The notes under the pieces: model-generated
What the model was told of the DNA's origin: nothing
Databases searched by the model: none
What the model saw: only the letters and a program-made list of their open reading frames with translations
Position numbers and translations under genes: made by a program
Virus record (IMG/VR): IMGVR_UViG_3300049783_001456
Coordinates: 1 to 61,632 of that record
DNA length: 61,632 bases
Strand: one strand, 5' to 3'
Source: a virus
In this document: positions 8,503 to 14,701 of the stretch, in pieces
Layout of the letters: the number at the start of each line of letters is the position of its first letter
How positions within the stretch are numbered: position 1 is the first letter of the stretch

Positions 8503-9531
8503 GTGACTACGAGAATTACGAAGCTCGACAACTGGACAAGAGGCGGAAGCCCTGGGACGGAACTGAAGTCTTCAGGGCACCGCAGTATCCGAACAGCGCG
8601 AGATGGACGGTTTGGGGCTCACGGGGTCTATCACCGATACTCGACCCCTCAGAAGTTTCAGGCTCCTTTCGTTTGGCGAGGTGAGATCAAGATCAGGGAA
8701 GTTATGGACCCCCCTGTCTTCGAGGACGGAACTCCCGCTTGGTATGATCCAGCGGTTAACTTCGACATGATCTACCCAAGCAACGATCTCAACGTATTCT
8801 GCAACTTCGCTCGTTGGGACGACCATCAGAAGACAAGCTCCTCGGCGGAGATGCGAGACGAGCGCCCGGACAAGCCGTATCAGTACCGCACTGGGGTCGC
8901 CTCCCGCACTAGGGAGCGCCTGCCTTTCGACCCCGTAGACGGTCGATTCCATGACTTCATCGTGGTTGTGCTGAGTACATCTCACTACGCCATGTCGCTC
9001 GACGGATTCACGTTCTTCGAGATACAGGAGAAGCTGCCCGCGACGATCCCACCAGGTCGCTGGCCTGTGGGGTTGCGCCTGGACTTCTGTGATGTTGAGT
9101 TCAGGAACATGACCGTTGAAGAGACCACCGTAACCAACCCACAACCCATCACACCTTTCAGGAGCAACCCGATGACATTGACGCCCATTGAACCCCGACG
9201 CGAAATCGACACGAGAGGAGGTCAGCTCCGCAAGGACGGCACCTTGATCCCCGACGGCGGAGGTCGCTTGCGCAAGGGGATGCCTCGCCGGATAAAGGTT
9301 GTCGCTGGCACCTCAGGCTCGTTTACCGTCTCAGCGTTCTCGGCATCCAGGCCTGGCTACGTGACCGTGTCGTCCGACGGATCCTTCTCCGGGGAAGCGA
9401 ACGCTGTTAGCTTCGCTCCGAACGACGTGCGTGAGAACGGAATGCTGCTCGGTGCACCGGACGGGTGCATCTGGGTCAAGGCCACGCAAGACTGCGACAT
9501 CGCTGTCGACTGCACAGCCGTTGGAAATTAG
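8503..9531 (+). CDS. Unknown protein, possible virion or adhesin component
   Basis: 342 residues from a GTG with a GGAGGGG site. The N-terminal 220 residues look like a beta-sandwich (HDFIVVVLSTSHYAMSLDGFTFFEI, then RWPVGLRLDFCDVEFRNMTVEE), reminiscent of concanavalin-like glycanase or LamG folds, but I see no clear catalytic motif. After a linker (QLRKDGTLIPDGGGRLRKG with a duplicated LRK phrase), a small C-terminal beta domain follows (IKVVAGTSGSFTVSAFS). It is transcribed away from the fibre block. A virion-associated carbohydrate-binding protein is an inference only. Confidence 0.7.
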   Translation: MTTRITKLDNWTRGGSPGTELKSSGHRSIRTARDGRFGAHGVYHRYSTPQKFQAPFVWRGEIKIREVMDPPVFEDGTPAWYDPAVNFDMIYPSNDLNVFCNFARWDDHQKTSSSAEMRDERPDKPYQYRTGVASRTRERLPFDPVDGRFHDFIVVVLSTSHYAMSLDGFTFFEIQEKLPATIPPGRWPVGLRLDFCDVEFRNMTVEETTVTNPQPITPFRSNPMTLTPIEPRREIDTRGGQLRKDGTLIPDGGGRLRKGMPRRIKVVAGTSGSFTVSAFSASRPGYVTVSSDGSFSGEANAVSFAPNDVRENGMLLGAPDGCIWVKATQDCDIAVDCTAVGN

Positions 9532-9544
9532 TTCCTGTCTAGGG

Positions 9545-9609
9545 TAGCTTTCCAGGAACCGTTGCACTATGATGGTTGTTACTGGCCAACGGGGTCGGTA
9601 ACAACCAAG
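9545..9609 (+). promoter_or_regulatory. Repeated promoter/leader cassette, copy 1
   Basis: TAGCTT (9545-9550), 17 bp spacer, TATGAT (9568-9573). A dyad GTTCCTG/CAGGAAC flanks the -35 box. The leader hairpin at 9576-9604 has a 12-bp stem (two G-U pairs) around loop AACGG, the longest stem of all copies. Drives the gene at 9620. Confidence 0.75.
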
Positions 9610-9619
9610 GGAGTAAGAC

Positions 9620-9928
9620 ATGATAGTCAACCAGTCCGCTGCATACTCGGCAATGACACCAGTACTCGAGCAGATCCGTGAAGACGCTGTCGAAATGAAG
9701 CGGATGCGGGTCAACGTGCGCAACCTCCTCCCTGGCGACATGTTTGTCGGCAGCGGGAAGGTCGTCCGTCAGATGTTTGACCACATCTTCGGCGAAGACC
9801 TTTTCGAGAAAGCCACCCTCCAGCCCGGTCGGGTGCTCGTCCAGTTCGGCCAGGTCACCGGCCTAAGCGTCGTCAACGGCGACGACCTCCACTGCGTCGA
9901 GATCTTCCGCCCCGTGCAAGAATCATGA
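9620..9928 (+). CDS. Hypothetical small protein
   Basis: 102 residues following cassette copy 1. The sequence is mixed: an N-terminal helix (TPVLEQIREDAVEMKRMRV) and a beta-rich half (GDMFVGSGKVV, GRVLVQFGQVTGLSVVNGDD). The ending GDDLHCVEIFRP hints at a small barrel-like domain, but I do not recognise the family. The stop overlaps the start of the next gene. Confidence 0.75.
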   Translation: MIVNQSAAYSAMTPVLEQIREDAVEMKRMRVNVRNLLPGDMFVGSGKVVRQMFDHIFGEDLFEKATLQPGRVLVQFGQVTGLSVVNGDDLHCVEIFRPVQES

Positions 9929-10092
9929 AGCGCAAGTGCGTGTCGTGCAGTGGTCGGGGTTGGCACCCAGTCCAGTTCTTCACCCCCGAATACGGATATC
10001 AGATACTCGAGGACTCCTGCCTCGACTGCTCCGGAGCGGGAGACCTGGTTTGTGAGGCAGAGGGTTCTATCGAAATGGCGCTGGTCCGATGA
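9925..10092 (+). CDS. Small zinc-finger-like protein (DnaJ-type CxxCxGxG)
   Basis: 55 residues. Two cysteine pairs occur as CVSCSGRGW and CLDCSGAGD, matching the CxxCxGxG repeats of the DnaJ central zinc domain, so a single zinc site is likely. ATGA coupling to both neighbours supports it as real. Other short CxxC proteins in this genome include 22425 and 22795. Role unknown. Confidence 0.7.
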   Translation: MKRKCVSCSGRGWHPVQFFTPEYGYQILEDSCLDCSGAGDLVCEAEGSIEMALVR

Positions 10093-10256
10093 TCCACTCA
10101 CACGTCCTAGACAACGGCACTGAGGTGCTTGTTTCCGAAAGCCTGGGCTGCTGCGAAGAATACTCTCCGGTCGGAGTGCTCTACTTCCGTGGTGGTGTTG
10201 GTAGGTGCACCCAGTGCGCTCTCCGCCTCGGTTGGTTGGACGAACCACTACGGTAA
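10089..10256 (+). CDS. Small Cys-containing hypothetical protein
   Basis: 55 residues starting inside the previous stop. Contains adjacent cysteines (LGCCEEY) and a later CTQC pair, so it may bind one metal ion. It is followed by a hairpin terminator at 10286-10330, so this three-gene unit (9620-10256) is a transcription unit. Function unknown. Confidence 0.65.
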   Translation: MIHSHVLDNGTEVLVSESLGCCEEYSPVGVLYFRGGVGRCTQCALRLGWLDEPLR

Positions 10257-10285
10257 CGTCAGCGGTTCCTCCCCCTACTGCTCGG

Positions 10286-10330
10286 TCATCCCCACACCCT
10301 GAAACACGGAGTGGGGATGATCTCGTTTTC
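10286..10330 (+). terminator. Rho-independent terminator
   Basis: CATCCCCAC (10287-10295) pairs with GTGGGGATG (10311-10319), followed by TCTCGTTTTC. It closes the 9620-10256 unit just before cassette copy 2. Confidence 0.75.
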
Positions 10331-10334
10331 AGGG

Positions 10335-10404
10335 TAGCTTTCTACCAGGAACTAGAGTATGATGATTCGTACCGGCCAACGGGGTCGGCAACTATCAAGG
10401 AGTT
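10335..10404 (+). promoter_or_regulatory. Repeated promoter/leader cassette, copy 2
   Basis: TAGCTT (10335-10340), 17 bp, TATGAT (10358-10363). Leader hairpin CCGGCC-AACGG-GGTCGG at 10372-10388, then AAGGAG ahead of the gene at 10410. The left dyad arm is missing here because the terminator abuts it. Confidence 0.75.
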
Positions 10405-10409
10405 CTCCA

Positions 10410-10643
10410 ATGTTTGGATGTCACAAGTGCGGCACTGTCGGTTCAACTGAAGCGTGTGCAACCCTGGTCCGGCCTGACGGTGTCCCTTACGTGAACACGG
10501 CCTGCGTGCCGGTCAGCTCGTCCGGTGCCGTCTGGGCTCATGAAGATCAGTGGCTTGACACCTTCTTCAATCAGCGCCGTGAGAGCTCTTACTTCGGTGA
10601 GGTTGAGGCTGACTACGTCGGCTGGTGGCCTGCGTCTATTTGA
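10410..10643 (+). CDS. Hypothetical protein with N-terminal CxxC
   Basis: 77 residues from MFGCHKCGTVG, with AAGGAG about eight bases upstream. Cysteines at positions 4, 7 and 16 (CHKC, EACATL) and a later TACV could bind a metal. The C-terminal half is aromatic and acidic (DQWLDTFFNQRRES, YFGEVEADYVGWW). The end overlaps by eight bases the convergent gene 10636-10779. Not recognised. Confidence 0.7.
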   Translation: MFGCHKCGTVGSTEACATLVRPDGVPYVNTACVPVSSSGAVWAHEDQWLDTFFNQRRESSYFGEVEADYVGWWPASI

Positions 10644-10779
10644 ACCGGGCTGTTCGTCTCAGAGTAGCTCTGCTCATAGCAGCTGCACGCTTCCCTGAGA
10701 TGGACGCCTCTCGGTCCTTCCAGCGTAGTCCTACGCAATCCTCGCAGTAGCAGCGTCGGGCGTCGGGGTTGTGACTCAT
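10636..10779 (-). CDS. Small Cys/Arg-rich hypothetical protein
   Basis: 47 residues: start MSHNPDARRCYCEDC, end TLRRTARFK. Three cysteines in CYCEDC and many Arg/Lys suggest a nucleic-acid-associated mini zinc protein. ATGA-coupled to the JAMM gene upstream. Last gene of the reverse string that runs from 11720. Confidence 0.6.
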   Translation of the reverse strand: MSHNPDARRCYCEDCVGLRWKDREASISGKRAAAMSRATLRRTARFK

Positions 10780-11120
10780 AGCATCTCCTGAAGTTGTAGT
10801 CTGCCTTCGTCGTCTGGGAGGTAGACACCGAGGTCTTCATCCATGACGCTGTAGATCCAGCACTGGAGTTCGGGCTGAGCTAGGAGCTCGTCGAGCTCGC
10901 TCGGGATGGCGGGGTCGAAGCTGTGCGAATGCCACACGCCGGTGACCCTGCCAGTCTCCCACCAGAGGTCCGCAGACGCCTGAGGGATCAGGAAGCTATT
11001 CTGAGGGTCTTCCGCCACGTTGTTGCAGATGACGAACCCTCCGTAGTCCAGCAGGAATCCACAGGCCTCTGACGGGAACTGAGTGTTGGCTTCCTGGGCA
11101 ATAGCCTGCTTGATGTCCAT
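10776..11120 (-). CDS. JAB/MPN (JAMM) metallopeptidase-like protein
   Basis: 114 residues from MDIKQAIAQEANTQ, preceded by a GAGGGGG site; the longer open frame extends into the next gene. The JAMM signature is clear: an early Glu in PSEACGFLL, then GVWHSHSFDPAIPSELDE giving HxH followed by S and D at the expected spacing. JAB-domain proteins hydrolyse isopeptide or peptide bonds; in phages they usually occur in tail-tip proteins fused to NlpC/P60 domains. Here the domain stands alone among tiny genes far from the tail cluster, so a regulatory or host-directed role is also possible. Confidence 0.85.
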   Translation of the reverse strand: MDIKQAIAQEANTQFPSEACGFLLDYGGFVICNNVAEDPQNSFLIPQASADLWWETGRVTGVWHSHSFDPAIPSELDELLAQPELQCWIYSVMDEDLGVYLPDDEGRLQLQEML

Positions 11121-11266
11121 CAGTTCCCCCTCGTTGATGCGGTGGCCTGGTTGTGGTGACCGATGCAGTGGCGTCGTTTCAACCCACCCCTGTCGTTTCG
11201 TTCCCACCAAGACTGTTCCGCTGAACTCGACCTGCAGAGTTTGCAGTGCTTGGGGGTGGGGATCAT
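11120..11266 (-). CDS. Small zinc-finger-like protein
   Basis: 48 residues; stop and next start overlap as TGATG. HCKLCRS and RRHCIGHHNQ provide a Cys2-Cys/His arrangement with Trp pair between, similar in layout to the HNH-like or zinc-ribbon mini proteins common in actinophages. Too short for a confident family. Confidence 0.6.
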   Translation of the reverse strand: MIPTPKHCKLCRSSSAEQSWWERNDRGGLKRRHCIGHHNQATASTRGN

Positions 11267-11367
11267 CGGTTGATCACGAAGACCCAGGCAGCGGCGCTCC
11301 AGAGGACGACATAGACGGCAGCGGCGAGCGACATTGCGAGGTCGCTGTCGGAAGGTTTGAGTTTCAC
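11263..11367 (-). CDS. Small membrane peptide
   Basis: 34 residues from GTG. A single hydrophobic span (SLAAAVYVVLWSAAAWVFVI) after a charged N-terminus predicts one transmembrane helix. It overlaps both neighbours by four bases, which supports expression. Function unknown. Confidence 0.55.
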   Translation of the reverse strand: MKLKPSDSDLAMSLAAAVYVVLWSAAAWVFVINR

Positions 11368-11540
11368 AGTATCTCCACAGTGACTAGAGGTTCGTGGTGG
11401 CTGTTGAACCAGGCTTGGACTTGCTTATCCTTCTCCAGGAGGACGGAGCCACTGTGCCCTGGGCACGGTTCACCCTCAGACTCCAGCAGGACAATAGACT
11501 GGCAGCTACGACAGCCGAGGCACACGCTGTAGAGAGTCAC
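11364..11540 (-). CDS. Small Cys-rich hypothetical protein
   Basis: 58 residues from GTG with an AGAGG site. CLGCRSCQS near the N-terminus and a later CPGH give a possible zinc knuckle; the rest is acidic and aliphatic. GTGA overlap with the next gene supports reality. Confidence 0.55.
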   Translation of the reverse strand: MTLYSVCLGCRSCQSIVLLESEGEPCPGHSGSVLLEKDKQVQAWFNSHHEPLVTVEIL

Positions 11541-11720
11541 TCAAGACCTCTTGTGCGGGTGGGGTCGGGTGCCAACCCAACAGAGGACTACGTCCCACAG
11601 GACCCTGAGCTTGTTTCTCCCCACGCCGTGGCTGTTGCCGCAGCATGGGGAACTCTGTAGGACCCACCCGTGGGGGAGGCCTCCTGCGGCACCCCAGTCT
11701 TTCCAGTTCATCTTGTTCAT
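11541..11720 (-). CDS. Small hypothetical protein, probably from leaderless mRNA
   Basis: 59 residues: MNKMNWKDWGAAGGLPHG at the start and PHPHKRS at the end, with a CC pair in the middle. No ribosome-binding site is visible. A promoter matching the genome consensus ends eight bases upstream of the ATG, so the transcript should begin at or next to the start codon. First gene of the reverse string 11720 to 10636. Confidence 0.55.
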   Translation of the reverse strand: MNKMNWKDWGAAGGLPHGWVLQSSPCCGNSHGVGRNKLRVLWDVVLCWVGTRPHPHKRS

Positions 11721-11727
11721 AGCCTAC

Positions 11728-11755
11728 AGCCTACCCCACGCCAACTGAGAAACTA
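11728..11755 (-). promoter_or_regulatory. Reverse-strand promoter of consensus type
   Basis: Read on the reverse strand: GGGGTAGTTT (-35 box TAGTTT at 11750-11755), 16 bp spacer ending GGGG, -10 box TAGGCT (11728-11733). The ATG of the next gene is eight bases from the -10 box. Confidence 0.65.
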
Positions 11756-11764
11756 CCCCAACCA

Positions 11765-12472
11765 TCAGATTAGGTCGATCTCTATGGCAGTGTTCTTGCG
11801 GAGCTCTGCGGATAGTGCAGCGTTCAACGCCTCACGCAAGTCCGGTGCCAAGCCTGCAGTTGCTACAGCGTTGTTGAGCGCTCTGAAGAAGACGTCGCTG
11901 GTGTCTTCAGCCAGTTGTATGCGACGCTCTTCGATGCCTGCCTCGAGCGCTGTCTTACAGGCTCGTTCGTAACGCTCGGTCCACACCCTCAGCAAGTTGA
12001 CGTAGATGCTCGGGACCATCTCCTCTTTGCTGTCGAGTCCCCAGAAGGCGTCGTTGGTTGTCACCTGCTTGGTTTGGATCATGTCGCCTGGACCTTCGAT
12101 GAGGACCTCGCTGACGGAAGGTTCTTCCTGCAGCTCGCCAACCTTGAAGCTGAGGACACGCATCATCGAACCAGAGATACGGACGACCTCGAGCAACCCA
12201 TCTATCGGGTGCTGATCGGGAAGATCGCATTCCCGCATGAGGTCGGCTATCTCCCCCTCGGCAGACATCATGGCGAGCTTATGAGATGCCGCCACCTTCG
12301 TCTTGGTCAACGCTCCGCCGTGGGAACGGCAAACCTCCGCACCGGCGATGGGTGCCTTTGTACAGGGCACCTGTCTGTCAGTCCCGGTGCGGTGTGCCTT
12401 GCAGGCAACGTTCCCGTGTCGGGTGACGTGGATCTTGCCGCAGTCATCACAGATCTTCTTTGCTCGGCTCAC
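11765..12472 (-). CDS. Candidate terminase small subunit (HGG-type)
   Basis: 235 residues from GTG (MSRAKKICDDCGK). The N-terminal 55 residues hold several cysteines and the HGG signature (CTKAPIAGAEVCRSHGG), which in actinophages marks small terminase subunits and related DNA-binding proteins. The rest is helical (ADLMRECDLPDQHPIDGLLEVVRIS; YVNLLRVWTERYERACKTALEAG), as expected for an oligomerising small terminase. The C-terminus EALNAALSAELRK is also common in this class. It lies about 8.5 kb from terL on the same strand. Confidence 0.7.
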   Translation of the reverse strand: MSRAKKICDDCGKIHVTRHGNVACKAHRTGTDRQVPCTKAPIAGAEVCRSHGGALTKTKVAASHKLAMMSAEGEIADLMRECDLPDQHPIDGLLEVVRISGSMMRVLSFKVGELQEEPSVSEVLIEGPGDMIQTKQVTTNDAFWGLDSKEEMVPSIYVNLLRVWTERYERACKTALEAGIEERRIQLAEDTSDVFFRALNNAVATAGLAPDLREALNAALSAELRKNTAIEIDLI

Positions 12473-12474
12473 TT

Positions 12475-12609
12475 CTACTCGGCTTTCTTGAGGGGGATGG
12501 AACGTTCGGATTTCTTAGAGCACCGATGCATGACTTCCTTGACGCCGCTCGGTTGGGTGGTCATGAAACCACAGCCATTGGCGTGGCACTCCCAGAGTAC
12601 TTCGTTCAT
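12475..12609 (-). CDS. Mini C2HC zinc-finger protein
   Basis: 44 residues: WECHANGCGFMTT and MHRCSKKSER give CxxxxxC...HxxC spacing like a small C2HC finger. GGAGAG site precedes the ATG; overlaps the stop of the lysozyme-like gene. Probably co-translated with the small terminase candidate two bases downstream. Confidence 0.6.
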   Translation of the reverse strand: MNEVLWECHANGCGFMTTQPSGVKEVMHRCSKKSERSIPLKKAE

Positions 12610-13163
12610 GAAGTCTCTCCTCTTTGGTAAGTGAACGGCCAGTCAGGTGCACAGCCGTAGTTCGGTGCGGTCCAAGGTCGCTGCCCACACTCGGCATACA
12701 GCTCAAGCATCACGTCGAACTGCATCCCGATGTCCATGCGGAGCACGTCCTGACTGCAAGTGAACTCGGGGCAAGCCAGGCCATCGGCTGTCCGGTAGTG
12801 GATGCCGTTGATCATGAAGAGACCTGTGTCGCTTCGGTGGTGAGGTGGGCCTGCAGCTACATGCGTCACGTTGCAGTTGGCGTCGGTCCGATCCTGTCCC
12901 TGGATGAATGGGCAGCAGTTTGATTCACGCTTGGCAGTTGGCACCAGGAAGGCGATCACCCGAGGCTTGACGCTGAGTTCGTGTAGCTTGTCCTCGACCC
13001 ACTGGCACTCGAACGCAACGAACGATGTCGGCCACGCTGGCTCCGGCGGTGGAGGTGGCGCGACCATCCGGCGCTGCTCACCCCTCACGGCTGGTTGAAG
13101 ATCGCCCGCTGCTGCACTGGAGAACATGCTGAGGACAGTGGCGATGATGATGGCGATTATCAA
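12606..13163 (-). CDS. Secreted lysozyme/transglycosylase-like protein
   Basis: 185 residues. Residues 1-19 form a signal peptide (MIIAIIIATVLSMFSSAAAG), followed by a Pro-rich linker (PPPPPEPAW). The core has PTAKRESNC, where Glu fits the catalytic acid of SLT/lysozyme folds, then DTGLFMINGIHY, matching the conserved G-L-(F/M)-Q/N-I segment. Six or more cysteines suggest an exported, disulphide-bonded enzyme. It may assist lysis or entry by cutting peptidoglycan, alongside the amidase at 14694-15869. Confidence 0.75.
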   Translation of the reverse strand: MIIAIIIATVLSMFSSAAAGDLQPAVRGEQRRMVAPPPPPEPAWPTSFVAFECQWVEDKLHELSVKPRVIAFLVPTAKRESNCCPFIQGQDRTDANCNVTHVAAGPPHHRSDTGLFMINGIHYRTADGLACPEFTCSQDVLRMDIGMQFDVMLELYAECGQRPWTAPNYGCAPDWPFTYQRGETS

Positions 13164-13363
13164 CGCTCAACCTCCAGAATGATGGTGTTGGCTACGTGAG
13201 GCTTGATGACCATCTGGACTTCGGTACTTCGTACCTGTATGCCACCTTCACCGAACTCTTCAATGCCGAACTCAGTGCCGTTGTCTGTCACGACCCGGAA
13301 CCAACCTTCAACCCCTGCATCTTCCCATTCCCTCTTCTTGAGGTTGTATGTCTGCACCTTCAT
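13160..13363 (-). CDS. Hypothetical small protein
   Basis: 67 residues (MKVQTYNLKKREWEDAG...), beta-rich, with FRVVTDNGTEFGIEEFGEGGI in the middle. ATGA overlap with both neighbours. Not recognised. Confidence 0.6.
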   Translation of the reverse strand: MKVQTYNLKKREWEDAGVEGWFRVVTDNGTEFGIEEFGEGGIQVRSTEVQMVIKPHVANTIILEVER

Positions 13364-13440
13364 CCGTCGTACCTACGAACGTCTTCCAGGGATTCGCGTG
13401 CGTCCTTCTGATCTGCCGTCAGCTCTTCGTAGCTCTTCAC
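13360..13440 (-). CDS. Very small charged protein
   Basis: 26 residues from GTG: MKSYEELTADQKDARESLED then VRRYDG. It overlaps its neighbours as GTGA and ATGA, the main reason to accept it; otherwise the two flanking genes would be separated by a 73-base gap in an otherwise gapless string. Helical and acidic. Confidence 0.5.
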   Translation of the reverse strand: MKSYEELTADQKDARESLEDVRRYDG

Positions 13441-13718
13441 TTCAGCTTCCATTCCTTGTTGCCGGAGAGTACCTTGTTGAAGGACTTGAGCATGCTCTTG
13501 ATCCAGGCTTCAGGCTTGCCTTCAGTCCACTCGCTGCGTGCGTCGTCGGCGAACACCCAGACGTACTTCACGTCTAGAGTGTAGTAGAACCGGGGTCCGT
13601 CGTGGAGTACGACGACGTTGCAGTCGAGCTTCGGCCCTGGGCAGGCGTCGGGCGTCCGCATGGGTTCCCCGAGACGGTGGTTCGTGCACCGGTATCCAAC
13701 GACTGGTGTGTCGCTCAT
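13437..13718 (-). CDS. Hypothetical protein
   Basis: 93 residues (MSDTPVVGYRCTNHRLGE...), with a CxxH and a CPGPKLDC segment near the N-terminus and a beta-rich, Trp/Lys-rich C-terminal half (DVKYVWVFADDARSEW). It is the first gene of the string 13718 to 10636 and has a consensus promoter at 13750-13778 with a GAGAG site. Function unknown. Confidence 0.65.
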   Translation of the reverse strand: MSDTPVVGYRCTNHRLGEPMRTPDACPGPKLDCNVVVLHDGPRFYYTLDVKYVWVFADDARSEWTEGKPEAWIKSMLKSFNKVLSGNKEWKLK

Positions 13719-13749
13719 GTTGAGCTCTCTTTCGTTTGAGGTTTGCTAC

Positions 13750-13778
13750 AGCCTACCCCAAGCTGCTGGGAGACACTA
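13750..13778 (-). promoter_or_regulatory. Reverse-strand promoter of consensus type
   Basis: Reverse reading: GGGGTAGTGT (TAGTGT at 13773-13778), 17 bp spacer ending GGGG, TAGGCT (13750-13755). Same architecture as the forward cassettes; no leader hairpin seen. Confidence 0.65.
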
Positions 13779-13859
13779 CCCCAGGTCTGTAACAGCGATC
13801 ATGAAGGCGAAGACGACAGCCAGAGCCACCAGGATCGACCTAATAAGAAACGGCGTCAC
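13776..13859 (-). CDS. Possible tiny membrane peptide
   Basis: 27 residues from GTG: MTPFLIRSILVALAVVFAFM, then IAVTDLG. The hydrophobic stretch could be one transmembrane helix. It starts inside the LuxR-type gene and its TAG stop is part of the promoter at 13750-13778. No ribosome site is obvious, so this is tentative. Confidence 0.3.
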   Translation of the reverse strand: MTPFLIRSILVALAVVFAFMIAVTDLG

Positions 13860-14049
13860 AGAGCGAAGCACGGAGCGAAGCACGACTGATCCCTGAAGCT
13901 CCGAGCTTCTTTGCGATCGCCTTCAGGTGAGGGTTCACGGTGCCGTCAGAAATCCCCAGCTGCTCGGCGAGGTCGCGATATTGAACGTCGTTCAACCAAA
14001 GGTTGAGCACCTCTTGCTGCCTTGGTGTGAGTGGTAGTTGGTCTGCCAT
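13840..14049 (-). CDS. Solo LuxR/GerE-type HTH regulator
   Basis: 69 residues from MADQLPLTPRQQE. The core LTPRQQEVLNLWLNDVQYRD followed by LAEQLGISDGTVNPHLKAIAKKLG is the LuxR/GerE four-helix DNA-binding domain, with the usual LTxRExEVL and VxxHLxxIxxKLG positions (Asn-Pro replaces the usual Lys-x-His before HL). There is no sensory domain. A 15-residue longer start at 14094 exists. A perfect palindrome AGACCGGTCT lies just upstream (14077-14086). Likely a phage transcription factor. Confidence 0.8.
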   Translation of the reverse strand: MADQLPLTPRQQEVLNLWLNDVQYRDLAEQLGISDGTVNPHLKAIAKKLGASGISRASLRASLCDAVSY

Positions 14050-14076
14050 GGAGCTTAGGGTACTGTGCCCCGAGGC

Positions 14077-14086
14077 AGACCGGTCT
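14077..14086. promoter_or_regulatory. Palindrome upstream of LuxR-type gene
   Basis: AGACCGGTCT is a perfect 10-bp palindrome 28 bases upstream of the chosen start of the HTH gene, overlapping the end of 14085-14264. It could be an autoregulatory operator; a coincidence is possible. Confidence 0.35.
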
Positions 14087-14264
14087 AGAGACATAGCCTG
14101 CAGAAGTCTGGCACCGAGACATCGTTGGGCTCGAGGATGTCGTCAGACTCACGTCGAGGGAACGGTGCACACTTGGCCCTGCCTAAGGGGAAGCGCTCGG
14201 TGTCAGGGTCGTTGACGAGCCTGTGAGCTTTCCCCCTGGGCAGCTTGAAGCAGATCAGGTGCAC
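14085..14264 (-). CDS. Hypothetical small protein
   Basis: 59 residues from GTG (MHLICFKLPRGKAHRLVNDP), ending PDFCRLCL. Cysteines at 5, 32, 54, 57 form a possible split metal site (KCAPF ... CRLC). The spread with one central and two terminal cysteines recalls very short WhiB-like proteins, but the GxWGG turn is absent. Overlaps the previous gene by 10 bases. Confidence 0.55.
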   Translation of the reverse strand: MHLICFKLPRGKAHRLVNDPDTERFPLGRAKCAPFPRRESDDILEPNDVSVPDFCRLCL

Positions 14265-14395
14265 GATTCGCAGACCTCCGGATTCTCAAGGCCACACTCG
14301 AGCGGGGTGTCGTCGCTGAAGAGGTCGGCGTCGGGATCTCCTGTCACCTGCAAGAACTCTTCGAAACCCATCTTGATTACTTTGTCTGATTGCAT
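14255..14395 (-). CDS. Small acidic hypothetical protein
   Basis: 46 residues: MQSDKVIKMGFEEFLQVTGD then an acidic stretch with three cysteines (ECGLENPEVCESC). It lies divergently opposite the leaderless gene 14471. First gene of a short reverse unit that continues into the HTH gene. Confidence 0.55.
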   Translation of the reverse strand: MQSDKVIKMGFEEFLQVTGDPDADLFSDDTPLECGLENPEVCESCT

Positions 14396-14434
14396 GGTCC
14401 GTACCCTACTCTACAAAATACTTCCTGGTTGGGG

Positions 14435-14470
14435 TAGTGTTCCAGGATGTGTTGCGCTATCATGATGTAC
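14435..14470 (+). promoter_or_regulatory. Consensus promoter, leaderless version
   Basis: TAGTGT (14435-14440), 17 bp, TATCAT (14458-14463). The predicted start point coincides with ATG at 14471. Relative to other copies the leader ATAGCC has become ATGGCC, turning the first base of the hairpin into the start codon; the hairpin partner strand is absent. Confidence 0.65.
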
Positions 14471-14701
14471 ATGGCCAACACAAACCTCCTCCTCAACTTC
14501 ACGCTCACCGAAATCCAGGACCTCAAACTCCTCACTCCGCTCTCGGCAGCTGGGCAGATCCTGGTCCGTAACGGCTTCAAGCTGCCAAGCGTCTCTGATG
14601 AATGGCTTCACGCTATGGCTGACACGGCAAACGCTAGCACTGAGTCCTCCGTCAAGGCAGCGCTCGAGGCTATCAAGGCGCATCACCCAGCCTTCAGCTG
14701 A
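14471..14701 (+). CDS. Small hypothetical protein from leaderless mRNA
   Basis: 76 residues starting MANTNLLLNFTLTEIQD. The first 8 residues of the longer frame read through the promoter, so the shorter start is preferred. Helical, with two amphipathic segments (LSAAGQILVRNG and SVKAALEAIKAHHPAFS). The end overlaps by eight bases the convergent endolysin gene. Function unknown. Confidence 0.65.
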   Translation: MANTNLLLNFTLTEIQDLKLLTPLSAAGQILVRNGFKLPSVSDEWLHAMADTANASTESSVKAALEAIKAHHPAFS

